From a virus, in IMG/VR virus record IMGVR_UViG_3300035670_007294, positions 1 to 54,258 of that record: a DNA stretch of 54,258 nt. The stretch is one strand, 5' to 3'. Position 1 is the first letter of the stretch. Every line of letters begins with the position of its first letter. The notes beneath the pieces were generated by a model. It worked only from the letters and a program-made list of their open reading frames with translations. It was not told where the DNA came from and searched no databases. Positions 19,699 through 28,114 of this stretch are shown here, one piece after another. The position numbers and the translations under genes are program-made.

Positions 19699-20292
19699 CT
19701 ATTTTTGAGCTTCTGTTTCTATTGTATTTTTATCTACATCTTCATCTTTATTTTTACCACTTACATAATTAAATATTTCAGACACATTCTTATATTGTTC
19801 AGGGTCAATTTTCTCAAATTTCTTCTTAATATCATTTAACCATGTACCAATTTTCTTTGATGAAGGTAATCTTCCCATTACTTCACTTACTCCATTAGCA
19901 ATTATACCTTCAACTGTATTATAAAGTGCTATATCACTTTGTATTTTTTCTTCTAAATACATTTTTATAGTATCTATTTCAGACTTTGGTATACTTAAAA
20001 GAATAAATCCCATTATACCTGATGATTTTAACCAATCATATTCATCCACAATTTCATCTTCATCAAATTCTATATCAGTATAATTACTTACTAGCATCAA
20101 TTCTAATGTAAAATGCTTTTGTATTGGGTCTACATATTTTAATCCATTCCCATGTTGTGACACACATGATTTAATAAGATTTTCTACCATAACATGTTTC
20201 TCTATAAAAGGTAAATACTCTTTAATTTTTACAACACTTTTAATCTTTTCAATATCTTCTTCATAAACTACTTTTAATTCTAAAATATTCAT
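19699..20292 (-). CDS. Phage protein of KEYLP type, possible tail assembly protein
   Basis: 197 aa, acidic. The pattern IKEYLPFIEKHVMVENLIK ... FTLELMLVSNYTDIEF ... YDWLKSSGI ... IPKSEIDTI is one I associate with a family of proteins near tail genes in Gram-positive siphophages, sometimes proposed as tail-assembly chaperones. No frameshifted partner was found. The C-terminal ~30 residues are a disordered Lys/Glu/Asp tail. The start is ATG 20292 with AAAGGGGG upstream. Confidence 0.6.
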   Translation of the reverse strand: MNILELKVVYEEDIEKIKSVVKIKEYLPFIEKHVMVENLIKSCVSQHGNGLKYVDPIQKHFTLELMLVSNYTDIEFDEDEIVDEYDWLKSSGIMGFILLSIPKSEIDTIKMYLEEKIQSDIALYNTVEGIIANGVSEVMGRLPSSKKIGTWLNDIKKKFEKIDPEQYKNVSEIFNYVSGKNKDEDVDKNTIETEAQK

Positions 20293-20318
20293 TTCCTATT
20301 CCCCCTTTTATTCAATTA

Positions 20319-20897
20319 CTATTTGATTAATTTGTATTCAGAACATATATTATCTACAATTTCTTCTTGTATCTTACCATCTATTGCTTTTGCTAATATA
20401 CTACAATTCCTTTTATACCTTGAACAAGTTTCACATTTATTTTTAAATGTTTCAAATATTCCTATAGTATCAAATATTCCAATATAATCAACTGGATATA
20501 TTTCTATTTCTATTCTTGGATTTTTAGAATCATAATACACCCTATTTACTCTTTCTAATGCAGTATTGTCATCTACCCAAATTTTTTGAGTATCTGTAAT
20601 AGCATCTAACATTATTTTAAAATAATTATTTGCATCTTTATCAATTCTATCAAAATAAAATATACAATCAACATAAAAATGTTGATATTTATTTGGTATT
20701 AAATTCCAAGATTGTTTATGTGCTTGTTCTAATACATACTTAGTAAAATCTTTTTTATATTTCTTAGCCTCAGCTGTTTCATACATTGAAATCATAGGTA
20801 TTTGTTTTTGACCTTTATTGACCATGAATACTCTAGGTTTTAAATAATGATTTACCGATACAGGTATAGGAGATATAAGTTTTAATTTTTTATTCAA
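20319..20897 (-). CDS. rusA: RusA-like Holliday junction resolvase with Cys-rich tail
   Basis: Structure-specific endonuclease cleaving four-way DNA junctions, in phages used in recombination or for debranching before packaging. RusA hallmarks: N-terminal PIPVSVNHYLKPRV, then RIDKDANNYFKIMLDAITD with its acidic catalytic residues, and IWVDDNTALE. Beyond the usual ~120-140 residues it carries an extra segment with C-x2-C-x6-C (CETCSRYKRNC), a possible zinc site. The start is TTG 20897, 7 nt after GGGTGG. Its place among tail and lysis genes rather than replication genes is unusual. Confidence 0.8.
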   Translation of the reverse strand: MNKKLKLISPIPVSVNHYLKPRVFMVNKGQKQIPMISMYETAEAKKYKKDFTKYVLEQAHKQSWNLIPNKYQHFYVDCIFYFDRIDKDANNYFKIMLDAITDTQKIWVDDNTALERVNRVYYDSKNPRIEIEIYPVDYIGIFDTIGIFETFKNKCETCSRYKRNCSILAKAIDGKIQEEIVDNICSEYKLIK

Positions 20898-20951
20898 AAA
20901 AATTCCACCCTTCTACAATTTTACTTTCTACTATTATATTATATCATGAAA

Positions 20952-21338
20952 TTATTTGCTTGCAAATTTCACAATAAAATCATATAATACATATATACCT
21001 GCAAATCCAAATCCAATTTTTAAAAAATATGATTTCCAAATATCACGCATATCAATTTTATTTTTATCTCCATCATCTTTAAGTTTATCAAATTTCATAT
21101 TAAGTTTGCCTATTTCTTTTTCATTACTCTCTAATGCGTGATGAATACCAACCATAGTAGATTTGACATCTGTTAATGTTTCAGATAATTTATCATTTGT
21201 TTTAATAAATTGTGCTATTAATGTATCTGTTTTACCACTTGTAATCTCTAAAGCATTAATTCTTTCTAATATTTTTTCAACATTCTTCTCCTGATTACAT
21301 GCATGTGTTATAGGATTAACAATATTTTCTTGTTTCAT
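20952..21338 (-). CDS. XhlA-like coiled-coil membrane protein
   Basis: 128 aa. A long amphipathic coiled coil (residues ~20-95) is followed by one membrane segment near the C-terminus (GFGFAGIYVLYDFIV) and a short basic tail, the layout of haemolysin XhlA-type proteins that associate with the membrane and help holins in Bacillus prophages. If so, it is part of the lysis apparatus, but no endolysin lies next to it. GGAGGG precedes the ATG. Confidence 0.6.
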   Translation of the reverse strand: MKQENIVNPITHACNQEKNVEKILERINALEITSGKTDTLIAQFIKTNDKLSETLTDVKSTMVGIHHALESNEKEIGKLNMKFDKLKDDGDKNKIDMRDIWKSYFLKIGFGFAGIYVLYDFIVKFASK

Positions 21339-21390
21339 TTTTTACCCTCCTTTAAATAATATAAAATAATATAAAAATACAATAATTTAT

Positions 21391-21440
21391 AAAAACAAAA
21401 TAAGCCATATATATTATTATTGTTAACACATATGACTTAT
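21391..21440 (-). terminator. Intrinsic terminator after ConA-like appendage gene
   Basis: On the minus strand ATAAGTCATAT pairs with ATATGGCTTAT (one G-U) around a 19-nt loop, followed by TTTTGTTTTT. Confidence 0.7.
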
Positions 21441-21462
21441 AAGTAAAAATTTTATAAAAATA

Positions 21463-22353
21463 TTAAATAATTGTGTTAGTTCCTAAATACATTTTAGATA
21501 TTATATTTGAACCTAAATAAACCTTGTCGATAGTAGTACTATCTAATTTCATATTAATAGATGCTTCAATATACACAGATGCAACTTCTGTATCATTTAA
21601 ATTTCTATCAAACATAATAACTTCTCCTATGTGTCCTTGAAAATAAAAATCTCTAGTACCACTAAGTCTTGCTCCAATTTCAAACCAATTATTAGCTACA
21701 ATACTTGATAATACTGTAGTATTTCTACTAATTTCAGTTCCATTTTTATATAATATACTATCATTTGGAACTCTAACCCCTACAAATTTCACAATTTGAT
21801 TAAGAGATAATGTATCATTAGGTTGACTTTCTGTATTGCCTGTTCTTACATTAAATCCGTATTGACTATTAACACTTCTTGTAAATACTCCAAATCCATT
21901 GGTTGTTGCTAAATATCCTTGTCCTGCTATAGCTTGTAAAGTATTTATTCTATGTGCCTCAAATTTAGCAACTAAACTTACAGATGTTGTATATCCACCA
22001 ATAGTAGCTCCTCTACTCATATAATCATTACTCCCATCAAATAGAGGAGCAGGTTTACCTTCACTATCAACCTCTACTACCCCATTTGTAACTATCTTTG
22101 GCATGTTGTCAAGTGTAGTCTGTCCTAAATTCCTATTATTTCCACTTTGGTCATAAAATGTATTAACAAATACATTCCCTCCATTTGCAAATGTTAAAAG
22201 TGTCGATGTATCCAATTGACCATTAACAAAACCTATATCTGTTTCTCCTAAAGTAGAGCCGTGAGTAACACGTATGCTTTTTGTTGCACTATCTTTTAAT
22301 TGCCTCATCCCAAATCCAGCTAATCCACCAGATAAATTATCTAATAATGCCAT
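21463..22353 (-). CDS. Virion appendage with ConA-like lectin domain
   Basis: 296 aa. Residues ~25-265 look like a concanavalin A/LamG-type jelly roll: TFANGGNVFVNTFYDQSG, APLFDGSNDYMSRG, FYFQGHIGEVIMFDRNL are typical strands, as in the catalytic-like domain of arabinofuranosidase B. The C-terminus ends in a duplicated KVYLGSNII / KMYLGTNTII motif seen in phage tail and neck proteins. Likely binds a surface glycan. Packed 4 nt from the upstream gene and followed by a terminator, so it ends an operon. Confidence 0.7.
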   Translation of the reverse strand: MALLDNLSGGLAGFGMRQLKDSATKSIRVTHGSTLGETDIGFVNGQLDTSTLLTFANGGNVFVNTFYDQSGNNRNLGQTTLDNMPKIVTNGVVEVDSEGKPAPLFDGSNDYMSRGATIGGYTTSVSLVAKFEAHRINTLQAIAGQGYLATTNGFGVFTRSVNSQYGFNVRTGNTESQPNDTLSLNQIVKFVGVRVPNDSILYKNGTEISRNTTVLSSIVANNWFEIGARLSGTRDFYFQGHIGEVIMFDRNLNDTEVASVYIEASINMKLDSTTIDKVYLGSNIISKMYLGTNTII

Positions 22354-22357
22354 TTAA

Positions 22358-22645
22358 TCACCCACTAATATTTTCTTGATAAGTACTATCATTCCAACCA
22401 TCACCTGGAACTATATCTATTATCCTATTTGGGTGAGGATTTGGTAATAAGTAAAAGAATTCAGACTCAGTATTAAATATTGCTCCTATTTCACCTGTAA
22501 TAGTATTATATGTAATTTGACCATCTAAATACATAGTTACATTTTTTGTATTCTGCAAATCACCTTTGTACTCAACAAACATTTCATGCATTATGCCTGC
22601 AAGTCGAGCTTTAGTATATCCACCACCTGTTAAAATTTTTAACAT
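22358..22645 (-). CDS. Small virion-associated protein, 95 aa
   Basis: Not recognised. Begins MLKILTGGGYTKARLAGIMHEM, then a beta-rich region and an acidic Gly/Asn/Pro-rich end. AGGAGGT lies directly before the ATG. Located between two appendage genes with almost no spacing, so probably part of the same virion structure. Confidence 0.55.
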   Translation of the reverse strand: MLKILTGGGYTKARLAGIMHEMFVEYKGDLQNTKNVTMYLDGQITYNTITGEIGAIFNTESEFFYLLPNPHPNRIIDIVPGDGWNDSTYQENISG

Positions 22646-22684
22646 TCATTCTACCTCCTATATCATAAAATATTTTTTATCTTC

Positions 22685-23965
22685 CTATCCAACTATAACG
22701 TAAAGTGTTGATGAGTTAGGAGTTAAAGCATCATACTCAGCCTGTGTTAAACTAACTATATTAGTTACTTTATCTGCTCCTGTTATACCTGTTGTAATAG
22801 AATTCACCTTATTGTCTGTAATTCCATCTAGTTCATCAATTGCAGTTTGTACATTTGTAGCAGATAAAAGGCTCGTTTCATTAGTATATGTAACTTGAGA
22901 AGCTGTAACACCTGTTAAAAATCCACCACTTTGACCAATAAAGAATGCTCTATTTCCTCTTAAACTTACAACGTCTGCAATAGTCCAATCATTAGCTTGA
23001 TTTCCTACTCTTGATAATATAATTTGATTTATAAAAGTAAACTCTGGCAATATTCCTGATAATCCAGATAAATTTAAATTTAAAGGAGTCTGTAATCTTT
23101 CAGCATCTAATGATGTACTAATACTTTGACCTTGAACCATCATAAATCTAAATTTTTTACTAAATTCATCTGCTGTTGTTGGTAATGCAATCACCCATAC
23201 ACTCATAAATCTTGCATTTGGCAATTGAGTTTGAATCCAAGCACTACCATCCCATTGATTATAGGCTGGGAATCCTGTAACAATATTTACTAATTCTGTT
23301 TTAGAGTTTTCTAAGTTTACCTTACTTGCTTCACTTAAAAATAAATGAGAATATAAATTTTGTCCAGCACCAACACCGTATGTAAAAGCCAATATTGTAG
23401 AAGTCAAATCTTCATCTCTTACTTTACATTCATTTATATTTGGTCTTTTATTAGTAGTTACTATACTATTTAATGTATAACTATTTGTTGTTAACTCTCC
23501 TCCACTTAATCTTACTGTACCAACACTATAATGGTCTGCTGAATGGCTCTGCCAAGGCATTAAACCATGAACCTCTCTTTGAGCAAATTTAACACCTGTA
23601 CTTGAACAGTAACAAACATATGCAATTTGAACTTCATAAAAAGCCCAAGCAGTTGTGCTCCACTCTATACCATTACCATTATATTTTAAAAATCTAGTTG
23701 ATGTTATTCCTTCTGGATGAGCAGGAGAAGTCCACTCATAAACACCTTCACTTAATTCATTAGCTAAAAATTCTTGTATTAGATTACCATGATATAAACA
23801 TCTTAAATCTCCATTTAATGTAATAGTTCTTGCAACATCATCATAAGTTACTATTATATTTTCCCCATCTATAAATCCTGATGGTTCTTTAGTTAAATCA
23901 TAGTTATTAAATACATTATCAATATCTATTACATTTTTTTTTAATAATGTTTTCCAAAAAGACAA
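22685..23965 (-). CDS. Virion appendage / fibre protein, 426 aa
   Basis: Beta-rich protein ending in SLTQAEYDALTPNSSTLYVIVG, a motif repeatedly seen at the ends of phage fibre, collar or neck proteins (QAEYDAL...TLY). No enzymatic residues recognised. The middle holds Trp/Tyr-rich strands. Its ATG overlaps the upstream stop region by one base, indicating coupling. Probably a host-contact or decoration fibre. Confidence 0.65.
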   Translation of the reverse strand: MSFWKTLLKKNVIDIDNVFNNYDLTKEPSGFIDGENIIVTYDDVARTITLNGDLRCLYHGNLIQEFLANELSEGVYEWTSPAHPEGITSTRFLKYNGNGIEWSTTAWAFYEVQIAYVCYCSSTGVKFAQREVHGLMPWQSHSADHYSVGTVRLSGGELTTNSYTLNSIVTTNKRPNINECKVRDEDLTSTILAFTYGVGAGQNLYSHLFLSEASKVNLENSKTELVNIVTGFPAYNQWDGSAWIQTQLPNARFMSVWVIALPTTADEFSKKFRFMMVQGQSISTSLDAERLQTPLNLNLSGLSGILPEFTFINQIILSRVGNQANDWTIADVVSLRGNRAFFIGQSGGFLTGVTASQVTYTNETSLLSATNVQTAIDELDGITDNKVNSITTGITGADKVTNIVSLTQAEYDALTPNSSTLYVIVG

Positions 23966-24649
23966 CTAACTCACCACCTTTCCAACTACGGTAATATTTC
24001 CTCCTGATACAACTGTTAAATCAAACCATACTTTATCATATCCACTAATATCAAAATCATAAATCGTATTTTTTGTACTTGTACTAGATACTAGTGTTAA
24101 TGCAGTACTCTCAATTCCAAGTATAGTACTTACGACACTCCCTAATTGCCCTTTAAATACTAATGTGAAAGATGTAGCTGTTCCTGTAACACTCATTCTT
24201 AGGTCTTTATAGTCTGAAACAGTTAGTTCAGTTCCTAACGCAGGAGATATAGATGCATTATGGAATATTATGCTTGATGTTTTATTACTTAATTTCACAG
24301 ATAAATTTCCATCAGAATCTATATTAACAGTATCTTCTGTTGTACCATCTTTAATAGTCATAGAACCAATTACAGATAAATTCCCATTAGAATCTACATG
24401 AACCGTATCTTCTGTTACAGCATCTTTAATAGCCACAGAACCAATAGTAATATCTCCTACTTCAATACTTGCATTTATACCTACTTTGGGAGTATATTCA
24501 ACCCAAGTATCAGTATCTTTATCAAATTTATATCTTGTACCTGTATCAATTTCTATAAACTCATCATTATTTCTGACACCTGTTATAGGTTTAATATCTG
24601 TACTATTCCCACTATACTCTCTGCTTTTATCAACATATTGTGTAATCAT
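23966..24649 (-). CDS. Virion appendage protein with internal repeat, 227 aa
   Basis: The N-terminal part has GTRYKFDKDTDTWVEY, a motif of phage head or tail fibres. It then carries two near-identical units (SVAIKDAVTEDTVHVDSNG and SMTIKDGTTEDTVNIDSDG) suggestive of a beta-repeat shaft, and a C-terminal beta-sandwich-like region. Follows the sugar cassette with 26 nt between; GGAGGG precedes the ATG. Confidence 0.6.
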   Translation of the reverse strand: MITQYVDKSREYSGNSTDIKPITGVRNNDEFIEIDTGTRYKFDKDTDTWVEYTPKVGINASIEVGDITIGSVAIKDAVTEDTVHVDSNGNLSVIGSMTIKDGTTEDTVNIDSDGNLSVKLSNKTSSIIFHNASISPALGTELTVSDYKDLRMSVTGTATSFTLVFKGQLGSVVSTILGIESTALTLVSSTSTKNTIYDFDISGYDKVWFDLTVVSGGNITVVGKVVS

Positions 24650-24675
24650 ATTTTACCCTCCTTTTTTATTAAAAA

Positions 24676-25329
24676 TTATTTCTTGTATTTTTGTTTTTTA
24701 CTTCCTTTTTTTATTTCTTTGGATTCTTTGGTTTCTTTAGTTTCCTTAGTTTTAATAATCGTTTCAATATCTTCTTTCACTTCTTTAATTTCAACCTCTT
24801 TAATATATTCAATTTCTTTTAATTCGTTTTTATTATCAAATACAAATAATTTTTGTGTTAAAATAGTATTTTCTTCTGAAACAAGTTCAAAATTATGTTT
24901 TATAAAAATATCTTTTAATTCTTGTTCTGTTAAAATATTTAAACTATTATATTTGTCTTTTAATAATTCCCCATATCCTTCTAATGTTGAATATGTTATA
25001 ATTATTTTTTTACCATATAATTTTATCCAATTAATTACTTTATCTATATCATTTACATATTCTAAAACACCAATCATAGTAATAACATCATAATTTGTAT
25101 TTAAATTAATTAATTCTTCATTTAAATCACAATATAAATCTTTATTATCATCTGTTTTAAAATTATTTAAAGCTACATAATCATACTCTTGTCCTAGTAA
25201 TTTTTTAAAATATTTATCTCCTGCTCCAACATCTAAAATTTTACATCCTTTAACAATATATTTCATAGCTTGTTCTAATCTTTCTGGGAATTGACATTTA
25301 TAGTTTTCCCAATTAATTATTTTTTCCAT
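24676..25329 (-). CDS. SAM-dependent methyltransferase with charged tail
   Basis: Class I methyltransferase fold: motif I KILDVGAGDKYF (residues ~30-41), a following acidic strand, and VITMIGVLEYVND around residue 85. Substrate unknown; the position as last gene of the sugar cassette suggests methylation of a sugar. Residues after ~165 are a Glu/Lys/Thr tail with TKETKETKESKE repeats and a basic end, probably disordered. It begins one base after the stop of the upstream pyruvyl transferase gene. Confidence 0.75.
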   Translation of the reverse strand: MEKIINWENYKCQFPERLEQAMKYIVKGCKILDVGAGDKYFKKLLGQEYDYVALNNFKTDDNKDLYCDLNEELINLNTNYDVITMIGVLEYVNDIDKVINWIKLYGKKIIITYSTLEGYGELLKDKYNSLNILTEQELKDIFIKHNFELVSEENTILTQKLFVFDNKNELKEIEYIKEVEIKEVKEDIETIIKTKETKETKESKEIKKGSKKQKYKK

Positions 25330-25330
25330 A

Positions 25331-26332
25331 TTATACCCCTTCCAAAACTCTATTTTTAAATTCTTCTATTTGTATTTCACATGTATTTACTGTATTATTA
25401 ATTTTATCAATTTTATTTTTAAAATTATTAACTCCATCTGTAGATACATATTGAAATGTTTTTATTAAATTTTCTGTATCATCATCACAAAACCAATTAT
25501 TTAAATCAAATTTATCTCTTAACACAAAAAATTTATTGCTTTTCCCAATAGTCATTGTATTAGTATGTGATTTTAAACTCATTAACATCCCATGCATACG
25601 TTCAGTTATATAGATGTGAACATTTTTTATACATTTAATTGTTTGTTCTATATTAAAACTTTCAGGCATCATATTTATTTTAGCATTTGGGTTTATTGAT
25701 TTTATATCATTAAATAATTGCATATTAAATTTTCTATCATTCCAATCCTCATCACAGAATTGTTGTAAAGGAATTATTAAAATATTATATTTTAAAGTAA
25801 TAATATGTTTGCATAAATTTAAAACATTATCATAATTTAATATTGGAGAAGGTCTAATACTTATTCCTATTGTTTTATCATCAATATTAACTTTATCTAT
25901 ATTACAATCAGATATATTATAAGACCAAGCCATATCTTCTACTACATGAGAATTATCAGCACAATACAAATTATTGTCTACAGCAAAATTTCTACTCCAC
26001 TCATCTCTAAAATATATTGATTTACAATTTTTTAAAAATAATCTATATTTTTCCATTTCTATATAATCTGTGTTAATATTATTAGCAATACCTACCCCAT
26101 ATACATATGTTGGATGTTGAAAAAAATGTTCTCTCCAATATGCATTGGTAAAAAAATTAGGAACAATGATGTCTCCTCCACCTACAATAATCCTATTAAA
26201 ACTTGCTAAATTTTGTGTTTCATTTTGTAAAGCTTCTACTTTATGTTCATGAAATAATTGCTTCCATTTTTTTAAAAATATTTCATCTCCAAAGTTTCCA
26301 TATCCAAAATAACCAGATACTCCAATTTTCAT
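25331..26332 (-). CDS. Polysaccharide pyruvyl transferase family protein
   Basis: Transfers pyruvate from phosphoenolpyruvate to a sugar as a ketal, as CsaB does for cell-wall polymers recognised by SLH domains. Family motifs: N-terminal GYFGYGNFGDE, GGGDIIVP, the IGISIRPSP start of the second domain, and ITERMHGML with the conserved Arg/His. The start is most likely ATG 26332, 9 nt after AGGTG; GTG and ATG codons up to 26344 overlap the ribosome site. In the cassette it follows a methyltransferase and two glycosyltransferases. Rare in phages; the target could be a virion glycan or host wall polymer. Confidence 0.85.
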   Translation of the reverse strand: MKIGVSGYFGYGNFGDEIFLKKWKQLFHEHKVEALQNETQNLASFNRIIVGGGDIIVPNFFTNAYWREHFFQHPTYVYGVGIANNINTDYIEMEKYRLFLKNCKSIYFRDEWSRNFAVDNNLYCADNSHVVEDMAWSYNISDCNIDKVNIDDKTIGISIRPSPILNYDNVLNLCKHIITLKYNILIIPLQQFCDEDWNDRKFNMQLFNDIKSINPNAKINMMPESFNIEQTIKCIKNVHIYITERMHGMLMSLKSHTNTMTIGKSNKFFVLRDKFDLNNWFCDDDTENLIKTFQYVSTDGVNNFKNKIDKINNTVNTCEIQIEEFKNRVLEGV

Positions 26333-26350
26333 TTTCATTATCACCTATTT

Positions 26351-27028
26351 CTATTTACTTAATATAAGATTAATATGTTTAAATCCTGATGAATTAATAG
26401 ATGTATCATATTTTTCAATTTTTAATCCAACTACACTAAATATATCTTTTAATTCATCTAATGTATATTGGTAAATATGTTCATCTAAATATTCTATTTG
26501 ATTTTCATAATGTGGAATATCTTTCCAATCATTATATTTATCAATCTTACCCCATGATAAAGCATCTGGTGTACTAAACATAATTACTCCATCATCTGTT
26601 AATAATGTTTTTATTTTTATTAATACATCTATAGGATTAAAGTTAAAATGCTCAAATATTTCTGTCATAATAATCATATCAAATTTTGTTTTATAACGAG
26701 GATTTTCTTTTTCTATATTACATTGTGTTAGATTAATATTGTATTCTAATGCCATATCTTTATTAAAATAATTCTTATTATCTAAAATTTCTAAATTGCA
26801 ATTTTTATTTATTTTTGTAAACAAAGATAAAGTTCCGTATCCTGCTCCAATATCTAAACAATTAATAATATTTTTAGTTAATATCCATTTTGGAATATGT
26901 GACCAATATCCTTGTTCATATTGTGCATAAATTTTATAATAATTTTCTGGAATTTTTGATAAAATTAAATTTTGTATTTCTTCAACTGTGTAGTATTTAT
27001 TGTGAGAATTTTGACAATGCATTTTCAA
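26351..27028 (-). CDS. SAM-dependent methyltransferase (type 11/23)
   Basis: 225 aa class I methyltransferase. Motif I is NCLDIGAGYGTLSLF (~residues 56-70); the acidic residue after strand 2 is in LEILDNKNYF; the post-motif is DMIIMTEIFEHF. The C-terminal half (SWGKIDKYNDW, HIYQYTLDELKDIF) matches sugar- or lipid-modifying methyltransferases. Overlaps the upstream glycosyltransferase by 32 bases. The start is TTG 27028, 6 nt after AAGGTGG; ATG 27022 is possible. Confidence 0.75.
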   Translation of the reverse strand: MKMHCQNSHNKYYTVEEIQNLILSKIPENYYKIYAQYEQGYWSHIPKWILTKNIINCLDIGAGYGTLSLFTKINKNCNLEILDNKNYFNKDMALEYNINLTQCNIEKENPRYKTKFDMIIMTEIFEHFNFNPIDVLIKIKTLLTDDGVIMFSTPDALSWGKIDKYNDWKDIPHYENQIEYLDEHIYQYTLDELKDIFSVVGLKIEKYDTSINSSGFKHINLILSK

Positions 27029-28040
27029 TTATATCCACCTTCTTATCCCATGTATGTTTCTCTGCTAAATTATAACATTGTTGTTTTAATTCATTATTAT
27101 TTTTTAATTGTAAAGCTTTATCTATATTTTTTATATATCCATTTATAGAACTACTTATCATAACAGCATCACCAAATTCTTCATTTAATTCAGTTGATAC
27201 AGGTATATTGCTTGATACACAAATCTTACCATGATTACATCCTTCTATTGTTTTTAATGGGAAACTATAATCCGATGTTTGACATCTACGGAAAGGTAAT
27301 AAATTTACATCACAATGAGCATAATAAGCTTGTAGTTCATCATATGGTTTAGCTCCACAGAATATAATTTTATCCATAATACTTTTATTATCTTTTTTAA
27401 ATTTATCATCTACACCCCAAAATCCACCTACGCAAACAATATAATATCTAGATGTTATAGCTCTTATTAATTCAATATCTACCCATCCCATTTGAGGATT
27501 TAATGCCAATGCACCCGAAAATAATAATACAGGAAGATTATTTTCTCTTAATTGTTGTATTTCATTAGGCACTTTAAAATCCATTCCTCTATATTTATCA
27601 AAACATCCATTTTCACACATATGAATAGGTTTATCTGTATGTTTTTTATGATAATTATAAATTCCATTTGCAGTAGTTAAAATAATATCTGCTTTATCTA
27701 CCATGTTTTTTTCTTCTGACTCATTTTGAGGGAATAAATCTAAACTGTCATATAATACATATTTAGGTTGTAAAGCTTCTATATCGACCCATCTATGACT
27801 CCATGATGCGAAATAAACATCAATTTGTCCTTTGAATTTATTTGCAAATTTATCCCAAGTATGATATACTGTAAGATTTTCATTAATAACTGTTCTAAAT
27901 TTATCACTCTTTTTAGTTTGATTAACCCAAAAAATTTTATGTCCTCTTTTTGCTAATTCATTCATTATATGTTGAGGTCTTTGTTGTAATGAATGGTCGT
28001 AATCTATTGTATTTGCATAAACTATGTTCAATTTTTTCAT
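26997..28040 (-). CDS. GT-B glycosyltransferase (TuaH-like)
   Basis: 347 aa. The LQQRPQHIMNELAKRGHKIFWVNQT start matches the WQRPQHL motif of TuaH-like glycosyltransferases of teichuronic acid and capsule clusters. The second domain has FSGALALNPQMGW, IIFCGAKPYDELQAYYAHCDV and LPFRR...SFPLKTIEG, the nucleotide-sugar site of GT-B enzymes (GT1/GT4 type). No membrane segment, so cytoplasmic. It forms a tight cassette with the next four genes. AAAGGAG precedes the ATG. Confidence 0.8.
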   Translation of the reverse strand: MKKLNIVYANTIDYDHSLQQRPQHIMNELAKRGHKIFWVNQTKKSDKFRTVINENLTVYHTWDKFANKFKGQIDVYFASWSHRWVDIEALQPKYVLYDSLDLFPQNESEEKNMVDKADIILTTANGIYNYHKKHTDKPIHMCENGCFDKYRGMDFKVPNEIQQLRENNLPVLLFSGALALNPQMGWVDIELIRAITSRYYIVCVGGFWGVDDKFKKDNKSIMDKIIFCGAKPYDELQAYYAHCDVNLLPFRRCQTSDYSFPLKTIEGCNHGKICVSSNIPVSTELNEEFGDAVMISSSINGYIKNIDKALQLKNNNELKQQCYNLAEKHTWDKKVDIIENALSKFSQ

Positions 28041-28085
28041 AATTTCTCCTTTTATTCGTTTTAATTTTTATTATTTTTATTTTAT

Positions 28086-28114
28086 TTAAGTGAAAAGCAA
28101 AAAAAATCACTTAA
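28086..28114 (-). repeat. Hairpin between two glycosyltransferase genes
   Basis: TTAAGTGA/TCACTTAA arms enclose a T-rich loop and overlap the stop of the upstream gene. Not followed by a U-tract; may attenuate or stabilise the cassette mRNA. Confidence 0.4.

Noticed and set aside
19405-20292. Programmed frameshift joining tail-assembly chaperone genes
   Set aside because: The two genes are 117 bp apart with a hairpin between them and no slippery overlap was seen.
24398-25093. 231-codon plus-strand frame, and similar long plus-strand frames at 16095-16514, 36878-37306 and 52007-52522
   Set aside because: They lie opposite well-supported minus-strand genes, lack proper ribosome sites and have compositions typical of antisense frames in AT-rich DNA.
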